Assembly (NCBI GenBank): GCA_023437365.1
Contig: JAEZGK010000011.1
Coordinates: forward strand, 1-64,000
Source: Bacillota bacterium
Lineage (GTDB): Bacteria > Bacillota > Clostridia > Lachnospirales > Lachnospiraceae
DNA length: 64,000 nt
Direction of reading: 5' to 3'
Below, one piece after another: positions 52,697 to 61,300 of this stretch. Each line of letters opens with the position of its first letter. The first letter of the stretch is position 1. Made by a program: the position numbers and the translations under genes. Under the pieces are notes generated by a model. That model was given only the letters and a program-made list of their open reading frames with translations, was not told the origin of the DNA and searched no databases.

Positions 52697-53245
52697 TCAT
52701 GCTTGGTATTGTTGCTTTAGCTGTTTGTCCTCCATATATTCTCTTCTACGAAAGCCTAATATCCCCGCAATCATAGAGACCGGAAACATCCGTATTTCAC
52801 GGTTCAATTTAGCGACACTATCATTATAAATCATTCGGCTGGTGCGTATCATGTTTTCAAAGGTTTCTACGGCATCCATTGCTTTGATATAATTTTGGTT
52901 GGACTTTAATTCCGGGTATTGCTCTGTTACCATGGCAATCCGTCTAAGAGCCTCTGAAATAATTCCTTCCTGGTGCAACACATCCTCCGGTATGGATTTT
53001 GCCGTGATTAAACTTCGTCTGTATTTTATAGTTTCAATTAATGTTTCACTTTCATACTTTGCGTAGCCCTTGGTCAGATCTAACAAGGCCGTTAGCGCAT
53101 CGAATCGGCTTGATAGCTGTACCCCAAGCTGACTCATGGCATTGCTGATATTCTCATCGAGAACCACAAGCCTGCGCTGCGTAGAGATTGCCCATAGGAC
53201 AATTACCACAATGATCGCAATGAGTATGATGAAAGTTGGCAGCAT
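52697..53245 (-). CDS. LemA-family membrane protein
   Basis: A 182-residue protein with one N-terminal membrane helix (about 2-20) and a long helical bundle, the LemA fold. Recognisable LemA-like segments are 'LDENISNAMSQLGVQLSSRFDALTALLDLTKGYA', 'RRIAMVTEQYPELKSNQNY' and 'YNDSVAKLNREIRMFP'. Function in bacteria is unclear; members sit in envelope-related gene groups. Here it precedes a broken lipoprotein gene and follows an intact one. Confidence 0.9.
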   Translation of the reverse strand: MLPTFIILIAIIVVIVLWAISTQRRLVVLDENISNAMSQLGVQLSSRFDALTALLDLTKGYAKYESETLIETIKYRRSLITAKSIPEDVLHQEGIISEALRRIAMVTEQYPELKSNQNYIKAMDAVETFENMIRTSRMIYNDSVAKLNREIRMFPVSMIAGILGFRRREYMEDKQLKQQYQA

Positions 53246-53364
53246 AAGAAATCCTCCTTATATAGTTTAGGGCTACCAGTGATACCTCTCTGCCTTTCAT
53301 CACAGTGTTTACAGCGCAGCCCGATTTGTCCGTCAGTGATGCAATTTCTAAAGCTATTCCTCAC

Positions 53365-53874
53365 TTATTTCATGCTCTCAATGATAGCAGTGAGATTCTG
53401 TTTAAGCGATGTGTCATTGCCTTTAGTAAAGCTGAAGGCAACAGATTGATAGGTACCGTTGGTATGATAAAGGAAGTAGTTGTAACCCTCTACTTCTACA
53501 TCACCGGAGTTCTTTGCGATATAGTGAGAGAAAACTGCTGTTGTCCCTGCAACTGCCTCTGTATTGCTGAACTCAAGGACCTCCAGATCTCCAAACCCAC
53601 TCAGTACATTAGCAATGAAGGTCTCTTGATCCCATAAGTCCGCAGTCACTCCCTGCGCATCTACACGTTCTGAGACTGTTATGGTCGCTGTATTATCTTC
53701 GTTTTTAGCCATCTTAATCTGCTCTGCTACTTCGCTGAATTCACCAAAATCACTGGGTACATCAAGTGTAAGATCATAGACTGTCTGGCTTTGAAGAGTA
53801 ATCTCCTCGCCACCACAGGCTGTAAAACTCAGAAAAATCGTTAATACCATCAGTAATGCAATTAATTTTTTCAT
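53365..53874 (-). CDS. Predicted lipoprotein (169 aa)
   Basis: A 169-residue exported lipoprotein: signal MKKLIALLMVLTIFLSFTAC with the lipobox Cys20, followed by an all-beta/alpha domain with no cysteine besides the lipid one. Family not recognised with confidence; the shape is like small SRPBCC or PsbP/DUF-type extracytoplasmic lipoproteins. On the same strand and 120 bp downstream is LemA, so it could share an operon. RBS GGAGG is good. Confidence 0.75.
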   Translation of the reverse strand: MKKLIALLMVLTIFLSFTACGGEEITLQSQTVYDLTLDVPSDFGEFSEVAEQIKMAKNEDNTATITVSERVDAQGVTADLWDQETFIANVLSGFGDLEVLEFSNTEAVAGTTAVFSHYIAKNSGDVEVEGYNYFLYHTNGTYQSVAFSFTKGNDTSLKQNLTAIIESMK

Positions 53875-53958
53875 TATAAATCCTCCGCTTTCTTTTTAGT
53901 CAATGGAATAATTCCTACCTATAATCTACCAGAAATTTATGATTAAAATCATCTTCTG

Positions 53959-54020
53959 CATGAACAATGATTTTTTCTACATGAATCATAGTTTCATATA
54001 TTCCATTTTTATGGTACACT
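53959..54020 (+). promoter_or_regulatory. 21-bp-period direct repeat and promoter before LytTR regulator copy 2
   Basis: CATGAA at 53959-53964 and 53980-53985 (period 21 bp) lies 6 bp upstream of a weak -35 (TTTCAT, 53992-53997), 17-bp spacer, and a -10 TACACT (54015-54020). Direct repeats with a 21-22 bp period are the site type recognised by AgrA/LytTR domains, so this likely is a binding site of this or a paralogous regulator. The flanking sequence is shared with the repeat at 55048. Confidence 0.62.
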
Positions 54021-54053
54021 TACCATAAACAAAAGAGAAAGGACGGAATACTT

Positions 54054-54785
54054 ATGCTACAAATAGCAGTCTGTGATGATAATATAGATGAGCTGTCCAA
54101 TATGTCCCAGCTTTTAAACCAATACCGAGTATCAAGAAATTTGAGCTGCGAATACTCCGTCTTTCCAAATGGCTTTGACTTAATCTCAGCCTTGGATAGA
54201 GGAAAGCGGTTTGATCTTTACTGTCTGGATATCATTATGCCAGGCTTTACGGGCATTGATGTTGCAAAGGAGATCCGTGCTATTGACAATACCGTACCTA
54301 TTTTGTTCTTTACATCATCACCCGAGTATGCCTTTGAAAGCTATTCGGTAAAGGCCATAAATTATGTATTAAAACCAATATCCAAGGAGAAATTATTCTT
54401 CTCCCTCGATGAAGTTCTGGAACGGATAAACCTCGAACAAAATGAACCTGCGGTTATAGTAAAGAGTAATGACGGAATCCATAGAATAATTATTTCCAAT
54501 CTGGTTTTTGTAGAGGTCATTGGCAGAAATGTGTTGTACCATATGATATCCGGCAAGGTAATCGAATGCAAAGAATCCTTTTCCATAGTCTGCGATAATC
54601 TTTTGATGTATGGGTGCTTTATCAAATCCCATCGCTCCTATATTGTGAATTTGCAGTATGTAGATACCGTCGATAATAAAAAGATTACCTTACAAACCCT
54701 ATCGTCCGTTCCAATTGCGCAAGGGAGAGCGCGGGAGATTAAAGAAAAGTATTTGGATTATCTAATGAGCGGTGATCAAAGATAA
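54054..54785 (+). CDS. LytTR-type response regulator (AgrA-like), copy 2, orphan
   Basis: A 243-residue receiver/LytTR protein. Receiver: MLQIAVCDDNIDE, phospho-Asp in YCLDIIMPGFTGID, Lys in KPISKEK; LytTR domain from about 135 (...IKSHRSYIVNLQYVDT). Unlike copies 1 and 3 there is no kinase gene next to it: 500 bp of gene-free sequence follows. It may be served by another kinase. Start ATG 54054 has AAAGGAC upstream. An imperfect direct-repeat site lies in its promoter. Confidence 0.9.
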   Translation: MLQIAVCDDNIDELSNMSQLLNQYRVSRNLSCEYSVFPNGFDLISALDRGKRFDLYCLDIIMPGFTGIDVAKEIRAIDNTVPILFFTSSPEYAFESYSVKAINYVLKPISKEKLFFSLDEVLERINLEQNEPAVIVKSNDGIHRIIISNLVFVEVIGRNVLYHMISGKVIECKESFSIVCDNLLMYGCFIKSHRSYIVNLQYVDTVDNKKITLQTLSSVPIAQGRAREIKEKYLDYLMSGDQR

Positions 54786-55047
54786 GAGATGTAAGGTTCT
54801 GCCATTACATAACCATATCAGAGTAAAGAAAAATGGTGATATTGCTTGCTCATATCTTTTATACTACCATGAGCATGAGAGCTGCTACGAATGAAACCAC
54901 AGGCTAGTCAGGGCAATCCTGCTACCATTGGCATAGCTACCCCCGCTCGTGCTATATTTGTAGCCTTCGGCGATGAGAATTGGATGAAGAAAGCCACTTG
55001 CTCTCCTGTTCAATGGATCATAAATCTCGTTCTAAAACCGTCTGCTG

Positions 55048-55074
55048 CATGAAACCTGATTTTTTCGACATGAA
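55048..55074 (+). promoter_or_regulatory. Orphan 21-bp-period direct repeat (second copy of CATGAA pair)
   Basis: CATGAA at 55048-55053 and 55069-55074, period 21 bp, within a ~33-bp stretch very similar to that at 53956-53988 (both read CTGCATGAA-N5-GATTTTTTC-N-ACATGAA, allowing for small differences). The promoter-like geometry behind it is poor and no gene follows. Confidence 0.5.
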
Positions 55075-55146
55075 ACAAGAGCTTCAAGCTATTAGGTAAC
55101 AGAATTTTAGAACTAAGTTTACATCCTCCGAGTTTTACAAAAAAGA

Positions 55147-55174
55147 AACTGGGAGCACCTGTTATCCCCCAGTT
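55147..55174 (-). terminator. Terminator of the Nif11-like gene
   Basis: AACTGGG / CCCAGTT stem; on the minus strand it is followed by TTTCTTTTTTG. It lies about 110 bp past the stop of the Nif11-like gene. Confidence 0.65.
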
Positions 55175-55284
55175 AATATTTTGTTATTTTCCCATCCATC
55201 TGCCACATTTACGGCAAAAACTTCCAATGCAGCTTGCCTATGTGCATGATACTACTAACCCGCACTTGGGACTTTCATCCGATC

Positions 55285-55467
55285 TTAATTTTCTTCGCTT
55301 TGGAGCTCTTGATTGACTTCTTTAAGCTCCTCTATTGCAAATTCAAAACCTGTCTTAATTGCAAAATCCATTAGTTCTTTGATATCCTCAATCTTCATTA
55401 CTTTGTCAGCATAATCCCTGTTTTGATAAATCTCTTGTACAAAAAGCCTTGCTGATTCTAAACTCAT
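55285..55467 (-). CDS. Nif11-like leader-peptide domain protein (60 aa)
   Basis: A 60-residue protein whose sequence fits the Nif11 domain: opens MSLESARLFVQEIYQNRDYADK, then a helix ending GFEFAIEELKEVNQ, as in the leaders of Nif11-type RiPP precursors. No double-Gly and no Cys/Ser/Thr-rich core follows, and no modifying enzyme (LanM, cyclodehydratase) or transporter of that type is close. It may be a leader that lost its core, a regulatory remnant, or a stand-alone Nif11 protein. Good RBS (AAAGGAGATGATTAC before ATG) and terminator argue for expression. Confidence 0.72.
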   Translation of the reverse strand: MSLESARLFVQEIYQNRDYADKVMKIEDIKELMDFAIKTGFEFAIEELKEVNQELQSEEN

Positions 55468-55500
55468 GTAATCATCTCCTTTGATTTTTGTGAATTCGAC

Positions 55501-55725
55501 TTACTTACTTTTACTATCCACTCTTACACCTTTCGGCATTCTTGCATTTTTATAGGCTGCCTGATACTGAGTGAGGGATGTTTTTGGAACGAGGATGGTA
55601 CATGCTTTATTCACCCCTTCAAAAATACAAAGGCAAGGGATTTCTGGAACTGTCATGCTCTGGAAGGTTACTTTCGTTATAGACTCAGAATTTGCAAAGG
55701 CACAACCTTCAATGACTATACCATA
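55501..55725 (-). pseudogene. C-terminal fragment of a BspA-like leucine-rich-repeat surface protein
   Basis: The minus strand frame from 55725 to stop 55501 reads YGIVIEGCAFANSESITKVT, ...MTVPEIP..., ILVPKTSLTQYQAAYKNA: the last LRR_5 units and terminal cap of BspA-type secreted proteins ('TILVPKxxLxxYKAAxxW'). An in-frame TGA lies immediately upstream and no earlier repeats are found, so only the last ~75 codons remain. This accounts for most of the gap 55468-55854. Confidence 0.65.
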
Positions 55726-55754
55726 TCAGATGTAAGCAGTTTTGTTATCAATTA

Positions 55755-55816
55755 GTCGAAAACAGCAGTGATAGTGTCGAAATTAATTATCTGTTATTTC
55801 GTAACCATGATATAAT
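55755..55816 (+). promoter_or_regulatory. 21-bp-period direct repeat and promoter before LytTR regulator copy 3
   Basis: GTCGAA at 55755-55760 and 55776-55781 (period 21 bp), 6 bp upstream of a very weak -35 (TATCTG, 55788-55793), 17-bp spacer, and a consensus TATAAT (55811-55816). The arrangement is the same as before copy 2 to the base, with a different half-site. A good -10 with poor -35 is typical of activator-dependent promoters. Confidence 0.62.
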
Positions 55817-55854
55817 TGATGTATAAAGCTGAACATGAAGGAGTTAAGTATATT

Positions 55855-56577
55855 ATGAAATTTAGAATTGCTGTCTGTGATGACAGTCCAGAAGACAGAG
55901 CACAACTCTGCGCACTATTGTGCAAATCCTGTCCACATGCAGAGCTTGAAACCTTTTCAAGCGGTGAAGCATTGCTATGGAAGCTTGCGGACGGCAAACG
56001 ATTCGATCTGTACTTTTTGGATATTTTCATGGACGGGGTCTCCGGTATTGATACTGCCCGCCGGATACGTTTAGGTGATTACAATGCACTCATCATATTC
56101 GTCAGCACCAGCGATGATTTTTATCGCGAATCTTATGATTTGTTTGCGTTTCATTATTTATTAAAGCCTATCATTATGGATAAACTTACTCCTGTCCTAG
56201 AGCGAGCGAAGGAGATGCTGCAGCGGGTAACGGAGCAGACTATTCTGATTAACTGCAACAGGCAGGTACGTTCCCTTCGCCTTTCAAATATCCTATACAT
56301 TTCTAGTAGTAACCATAACTTAATTTTTTGCATGAAGGACAACGAGTTAATTGAGGTTCGAGGTAAACTGGATAACTATGAAGCAAAGTTGCCACAGGCT
56401 ATGTTCTTTCGCTGTCATCAGAGCTATGTCATCAATCTCCGTCACTGTTCTGCTCTGACTGCAAATGGCTTTCATCTATGCGACAAGGTTATTCCTGTCT
56501 CTCGTAGCTACCAGAAAGAGGCTATGTCGCGCTTTTCCCGCAACCTTATCTCTGAATTTGGGGAGGTTACCTTATGA
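55855..56577 (+). CDS. LytTR-type response regulator (AgrA-like), copy 3
   Basis: A 240-residue regulator: receiver with MKFRIAVCDDSPED and phospho-Asp in YFLDIFMDGVSGID, LytTR domain from about 140 (FRCHQSYVINLRHC). Start ATG 55855 with AAGGAG upstream; the frame is open from 55816. It overlaps the kinase gene by 4 bp (ATGA), so they are translationally coupled. Divergent from copies 1 and 2, hence probably its own signalling system. Confidence 0.92.
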   Translation: MKFRIAVCDDSPEDRAQLCALLCKSCPHAELETFSSGEALLWKLADGKRFDLYFLDIFMDGVSGIDTARRIRLGDYNALIIFVSTSDDFYRESYDLFAFHYLLKPIIMDKLTPVLERAKEMLQRVTEQTILINCNRQVRSLRLSNILYISSSNHNLIFCMKDNELIEVRGKLDNYEAKLPQAMFFRCHQSYVINLRHCSALTANGFHLCDKVIPVSRSYQKEAMSRFSRNLISEFGEVTL

Positions 56578-57887
56578 ATTACCCTACCGCATTGGGACAT
56601 TTTATTGTAGAGAATAAATCGGCAATTGCCGCTATCACCGGTAATACTTTGATTTGCATGGCATTATTAACTCCAAGGTGGAGGTTGTGGACAATTCCTG
56701 TGTTCTTTCTATTGTTTGTTATGAGTACTCCGCTGCTCTTCTCTCTCCTGTCGGGGACAAATTATGCAGTTAGGCTCACCATTATTGGGTATTTTCTGTC
56801 CTTTCTTAATATACTCTGGTTTTCCAATTCAATCTGGCAGACGTTGTCTCTATGTATAACACTGAGTATTATCAACCGTCTATGTACATTCCTAGGCTAT
56901 GCAATATCAGCCGGAACAGATGTCAAAAATTATGTAATATCCGTCTTTGTTGTCATCTGTACAGTCAATCTTATTCTCGCTTTTGTCAGTTGGCGGTGGT
57001 TACGCAACTATATTCGACAGTTGAAAAGCATCATGCTGCGTCGTTCTCTCTGGCCAATACTAGCGACAATGTCAATCATCTCCAAGCTGTTTGTGGACTT
57101 TTGTTCCCATAACACCTTTAGCTTAAATCCTGCCAGTGATCAAACCATCATCTGGTCCATGATCGCGCTCTGTGTATTTGCACTATCCATGTTAGTGCTA
57201 CTTTTGTATAATGCCATTTCCAGTGCTATGCTCGCCACTGCGAAAAACGTCTCTGACCACCTTAGTTATGAGTTAGATGCTCAGAAACGACAATATGAAG
57301 CGCAGCTTCAAAATCAAAATGAGGTACGGCGCCTGAAACACGATATAAAGGGGCATCTCATCACAGTAACCGGTCTGCTGCAAAGTGGAAGACAAGAGGA
57401 GGCCGAGCAGTATCTAGGTAAAATCACAGAGCTGGCAAGCATTTCAACGGGTCGGACTTATGCTGAAGACCCTTACATAAACGCGGTGGTTTCAGGGTAC
57501 AGCACGTTATTTGAACGTAACAGCGTGAAATTCACCTACAACATTCAAATCACACAAATAGAGAAATATCCGGTAGAACTGTGTCTCGTTTTCTCCAATG
57601 CTCTGCAAAACGCATTGGAGGCATCTCTAAAGTTGCCACTAGAAAAGAGAAGTGTCAGCGTCTCAGCAAAGATCAAGTTCGACTATCTTGTGTTACAGGT
57701 TGCCAATCGTTTCACCGATAAGGTTGAACTAGAAGACGGATCTATACCACAAACCACAAAAGACAGTGTAGGTCACGGCTATGGCTTGATTAGTATCAAA
57801 ACCACTTTAGAATCCCTGGATGGTGTTCTTCATTTGAGGACTGATAATGATATATTCTATCTTGAAGCCACCGCAAAGATAAAGTGA
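56574..57887 (+). CDS. GHKL-type sensor histidine kinase (AgrC-like), copy 3
   Basis: A 437-residue kinase with about six membrane helices in residues 15-225, a coiled-coil linker, phospho-His in RRLKHDIKGHLITV, and the GHKL domain with N-box SNALQNALEASL and G-box GHGYGLISIK. AgrC-like receiver for a peptide or similar external signal. Its 3' end is overlapped on the other strand by a broken gene. Confidence 0.92.
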   Translation: MNYPTALGHFIVENKSAIAAITGNTLICMALLTPRWRLWTIPVFFLLFVMSTPLLFSLLSGTNYAVRLTIIGYFLSFLNILWFSNSIWQTLSLCITLSIINRLCTFLGYAISAGTDVKNYVISVFVVICTVNLILAFVSWRWLRNYIRQLKSIMLRRSLWPILATMSIISKLFVDFCSHNTFSLNPASDQTIIWSMIALCVFALSMLVLLLYNAISSAMLATAKNVSDHLSYELDAQKRQYEAQLQNQNEVRRLKHDIKGHLITVTGLLQSGRQEEAEQYLGKITELASISTGRTYAEDPYINAVVSGYSTLFERNSVKFTYNIQITQIEKYPVELCLVFSNALQNALEASLKLPLEKRSVSVSAKIKFDYLVLQVANRFTDKVELEDGSIPQTTKDSVGHGYGLISIKTTLESLDGVLHLRTDNDIFYLEATAKIK

Positions 57888-58380
57888 TATGTTTAATGTA
57901 GAATGCATCTATAACCTGATACCTCTTACTTCTAATACTTCTGGAGAGAAAGGTGTTCTCATACATGAAGAGGTACAGAATATGTCCTGCATCAAATTGA
58001 TGCAAGTCTGCTATAGGCAGTGTAAAAAATTCTGTGTCTCTGTAATATATACCAATCTCTTGGTGAGGATTTGATTTAAGTGCCAGCGCGGCGACCTTCT
58101 TCCATTTTGAAACAAGCTCCTTATCATAGAGCGTCACGTAATTTGTTAGCATCTTACAAAACTCAGCATATGTAATAGTCTTGTCCAATCACCTTGTATC
58201 TCCTTGAGTACAAGGCTGTAGGATATGGCACGCCGCACTTCTTTGTCCACCTCTACAACCTTTAGTGTCAACACAACCTTCTTTGCGTAGCCCTTGACAG
58301 TCCCTTTATACACAAAGGTTCTGGCTTTTGACGTCACTGCGGTAAAAAAATATGTTATTCTTATCCTGCTCACTCAGCAA
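57796..58380 (-). pseudogene. Broken gene of unknown function (at least two frameshifts)
   Basis: After a good RBS (AAGGAG) the minus strand reads TTG 58380: LLSEQDKNNIFFYRSDVKS in one frame, then ...ARTFVYKGTVKGYAKKVVLT...LKEIQGDW in a second frame, then LDKTITYAEFCKMLTNYVTL...VVDAFYI-like sequence (58188 on) in a third. A T7 run near 58350 may be one shift point; the second is near 58190. The last ~30 codons are antisense to the kinase gene and likely read-through. Follows the ABC permease gene at 19 bp, on the same strand. Family unknown. Confidence 0.6.
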
Positions 58381-58398
58381 GAAGCTCACTCCTTACAA

Positions 58399-61300
58399 TT
58401 ACTCCACACTTTTTAATGCTCCAACCATATTTATCTTATGAAGGGTTTTATTGGTAGCACGATTTACTATTAGCGCAAAAACAATCGTTAATACAGCAGC
58501 AATGAAATAAGCCGCACCGGAAACTCGCACCTTGAACGCAACATTTGCAATACTTACATTGAATAGAATAAAATAGGTAACTCCATAACCGGCAGGCAGG
58601 CCTAAGATAATACCTAGTAAAGTAAGGATAAGAGTCTCCTTGTTAACATAAGAATAAACTTCCTTAGGAAGAAAACCTAGTACTTTAACTGTTGCTAGTT
58701 CACGTTCTCGTTCACTGATATTAATGTTCGATAGCGTGAATAATACTGCAAATGCCAAAACAGCCGACATGGCAATCAGCATATTAACTATCATATTTAT
58801 GATTTGATTAACATCTTGAAAAGAATCTATTACTTCCTGATTATTACTTACAGCAAGAATTCTCGTATCATTACCAAGTGAACTCAACCATTCCTGTCCA
58901 TTAGGGCTATCATACATTTTCAGGAGAAAAGCGTTCTCCAAAAAGTCGCCGAAGGCTGCCTGTAAGCAGCTTTTGCTGATATACACATAATTACCGGCAT
59001 AGTTTGCTGCAATAAAAGCCACCGTAAAATCATGCTCTTGATTTTCATCATTTTGTAAAGAAACGATGTCATTGTTAGTAATCTTAAGTTGTTTTGCTGC
59101 ATTTTGAGTAACCACAATGCCATCTGACGGAAGGGACATAGCCTTATGTGTTAAAGAATCCTTCAGATGAACATACTCCCCCAGATTAGCACCATCCGGA
59201 ATTACCATGACTGTAATATCTAAGTTATTTCTCTTGTTTTGCAATGTCAAGGTGGTTATCCTTAATTGCAACTCACTCTCCACCATTTTTGACTTGTTCC
59301 ATTCATCCGCAATCGCTTTCATTTCATCAGTACTTAAGTCATCTGTCACAACCATCGCATCATATACCGTTATGGTATCGTATTGGTCCGACATCAGCCC
59401 ACCTACTGTATCCCGTATTCCGAATCCAAATACGATGAGTATAGTACATCCTAATATCCCTACGATCGTCATAATAGCACGTTTTTTATATCTGAACAGA
59501 TTACGGCAGGTTACTTTGTTTAGAAAATTTAACCGTTTCCATAGAAAAGGAATCCGTTCCAGTAAAATCCTATTTCCTGCTTTGGGTGCTTTCGGTCTCA
59601 TCAACTCTGATGGGCGCTTGTGTAAAATCTCAGCACAGGAGATCGTAGTTGCCCCTACGATGCCCAGCAGGAATAAGCCCAATCCACCAAAGCCATAACT
59701 AGGATAGAAGGAAAGACGAAATGTTGGCAAAACATATAAAGTATCAACTATGATTTTAATTATTTTGGGAAGAGCATAAAACCCAATCACAATTCCCAGA
59801 AGCCCTCCGAAAACACATGCCAATACACTATATAGAATATATTTCAAACTAATCGTTATTTTAGTATATCCAAGTGACTTATACGTACCGATTAGCCCTC
59901 GATCTTCTTCTACCATACGGGTCATTGTTGTCAGACATATGAGTATCGCTACCAGAAAGAAAATGAACGGGAAGGCCTTCGTAATTTCCTGAATGAAGCT
60001 AATGTCGCTGTCAAGACTCGCAAAACTGTCGTTATTACTACGATCCCAGACATACCATTTTGCCATGCTGATATTTGCGATCTTCTCCTTGGCATCAGCA
60101 ATCTCGCTCTGTGCAGTAGCAATAGAATCCTCATAGTCCTGGATATTCTTATCAAGCTCTTTCTGCCCATCGGCAAGCTTTTCTTCTGCTTTCCTTAATT
60201 TCTTTTTGGCCTCTTTAAGTTTATGCTCACCTTCCGTCAGTTCCCTCTTCTTATCAGCAAATTGCACCTTAGCTGCTGCTATGCCTTCCTCCAGCTTCTT
60301 CTGTCCTGAATTAAGCTTTACTTCACTCAGCTCAATTTCTTGCCTGGCAGCAGAAATCTTATTGAAGGCGTCTGCTTTCTGCTGCGAAAGTAACACTGAT
60401 TTCTCTTCTAATTGCGTCCTACTGTAATTCAAGGTGCCATATGTGACAGCCAGATTAGAGAAGGTATTCACTTGTGCTTCGGTTAGATATGATCCAGCAG
60501 ATATAAAAGTTCCTGCAAGAGCTTGTGTATCCGTTTGCACCTTAACCATTGCTGCATTATAAGCATTCGTTTGATCCTTTGAGGGTATCTCCCCTTGCTT
60601 TACAGCGATTAAATACGGTGCTGCAGGAACGCTGTCTGTGATCATATTCTCCCAGATATGCCTTGTAGTCTCAGCTTTCCAAATGATCTGAGCATCTGCC
60701 TGAAGCCCAGCAACTGTACTGCTCAGTTGACTATCTGCATCCGATCTTTGTTTCTCTAATTCCTCCTTATTCTGTTCCAGCTGTTGTTCATATTCTCCAA
60801 ATTGTTTCAAGGCAGCATCTTCTTCATTACATAGCTTTACTTCTCCCTCTTTCAGAGCTTTTCTTCCATTATCAATCTCTGTCTGAGATGCTACAAACTT
60901 TTCCTCCGCAGCTTTCTTTGCATCAGCTAGTTTTTGCTGCCCATCGGTCAACTTTTCTTCGTTGTCACTTATTTCCATCAAACCTTCCTTGATTTTGATC
61001 CAACCTTCGTCAATTTCCGTTTGAGCATCGGTAAACTTTTGTTCCGCCTCAGTCATTTTGTCTAAAAGTAATTCTTCTGCGTCAGTAATATTTGCATTGG
61101 CATCGCCCACAACCTCATTGTATCTCGTAAGTTCACACTCTTTTTGAATTGTCTGTTCGATTCTAGCGATCGTATCGCTCACAAGAGTTCGGTACTCCTC
61201 AGAATAACAGTTAAGCTTTTCAGTGCCGTCTACGGTAAGGTAAATTGCGGTGTAAATGTTACTATCGATGCAGTCCGACGTGGTATACAGTAAGTAGACA

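Larger units (their letters stand above)
54786..55284. other. Gene-poor region after the orphan regulator
   Basis: About 500 bp with no recognisable gene where a sensor kinase would be expected. It contains the orphan direct repeat (55048-55074) and a terminator hairpin (55147-55174). Short open stretches on both strands show no known motif, so a decayed gene is possible but not demonstrated. Confidence 0.45.

Noticed and set aside
52557..52829. 90-codon + strand ORF
   Set aside because: Antisense to the 3' end of lemA and the broken lipoprotein gene; no RBS.
54891..55050. Small ORF starting MKPQASQGNPATIG on the + strand as a possible autoinducer peptide
   Set aside because: No RBS, no known AgrD or leader pattern, and it is in the degraded stretch.
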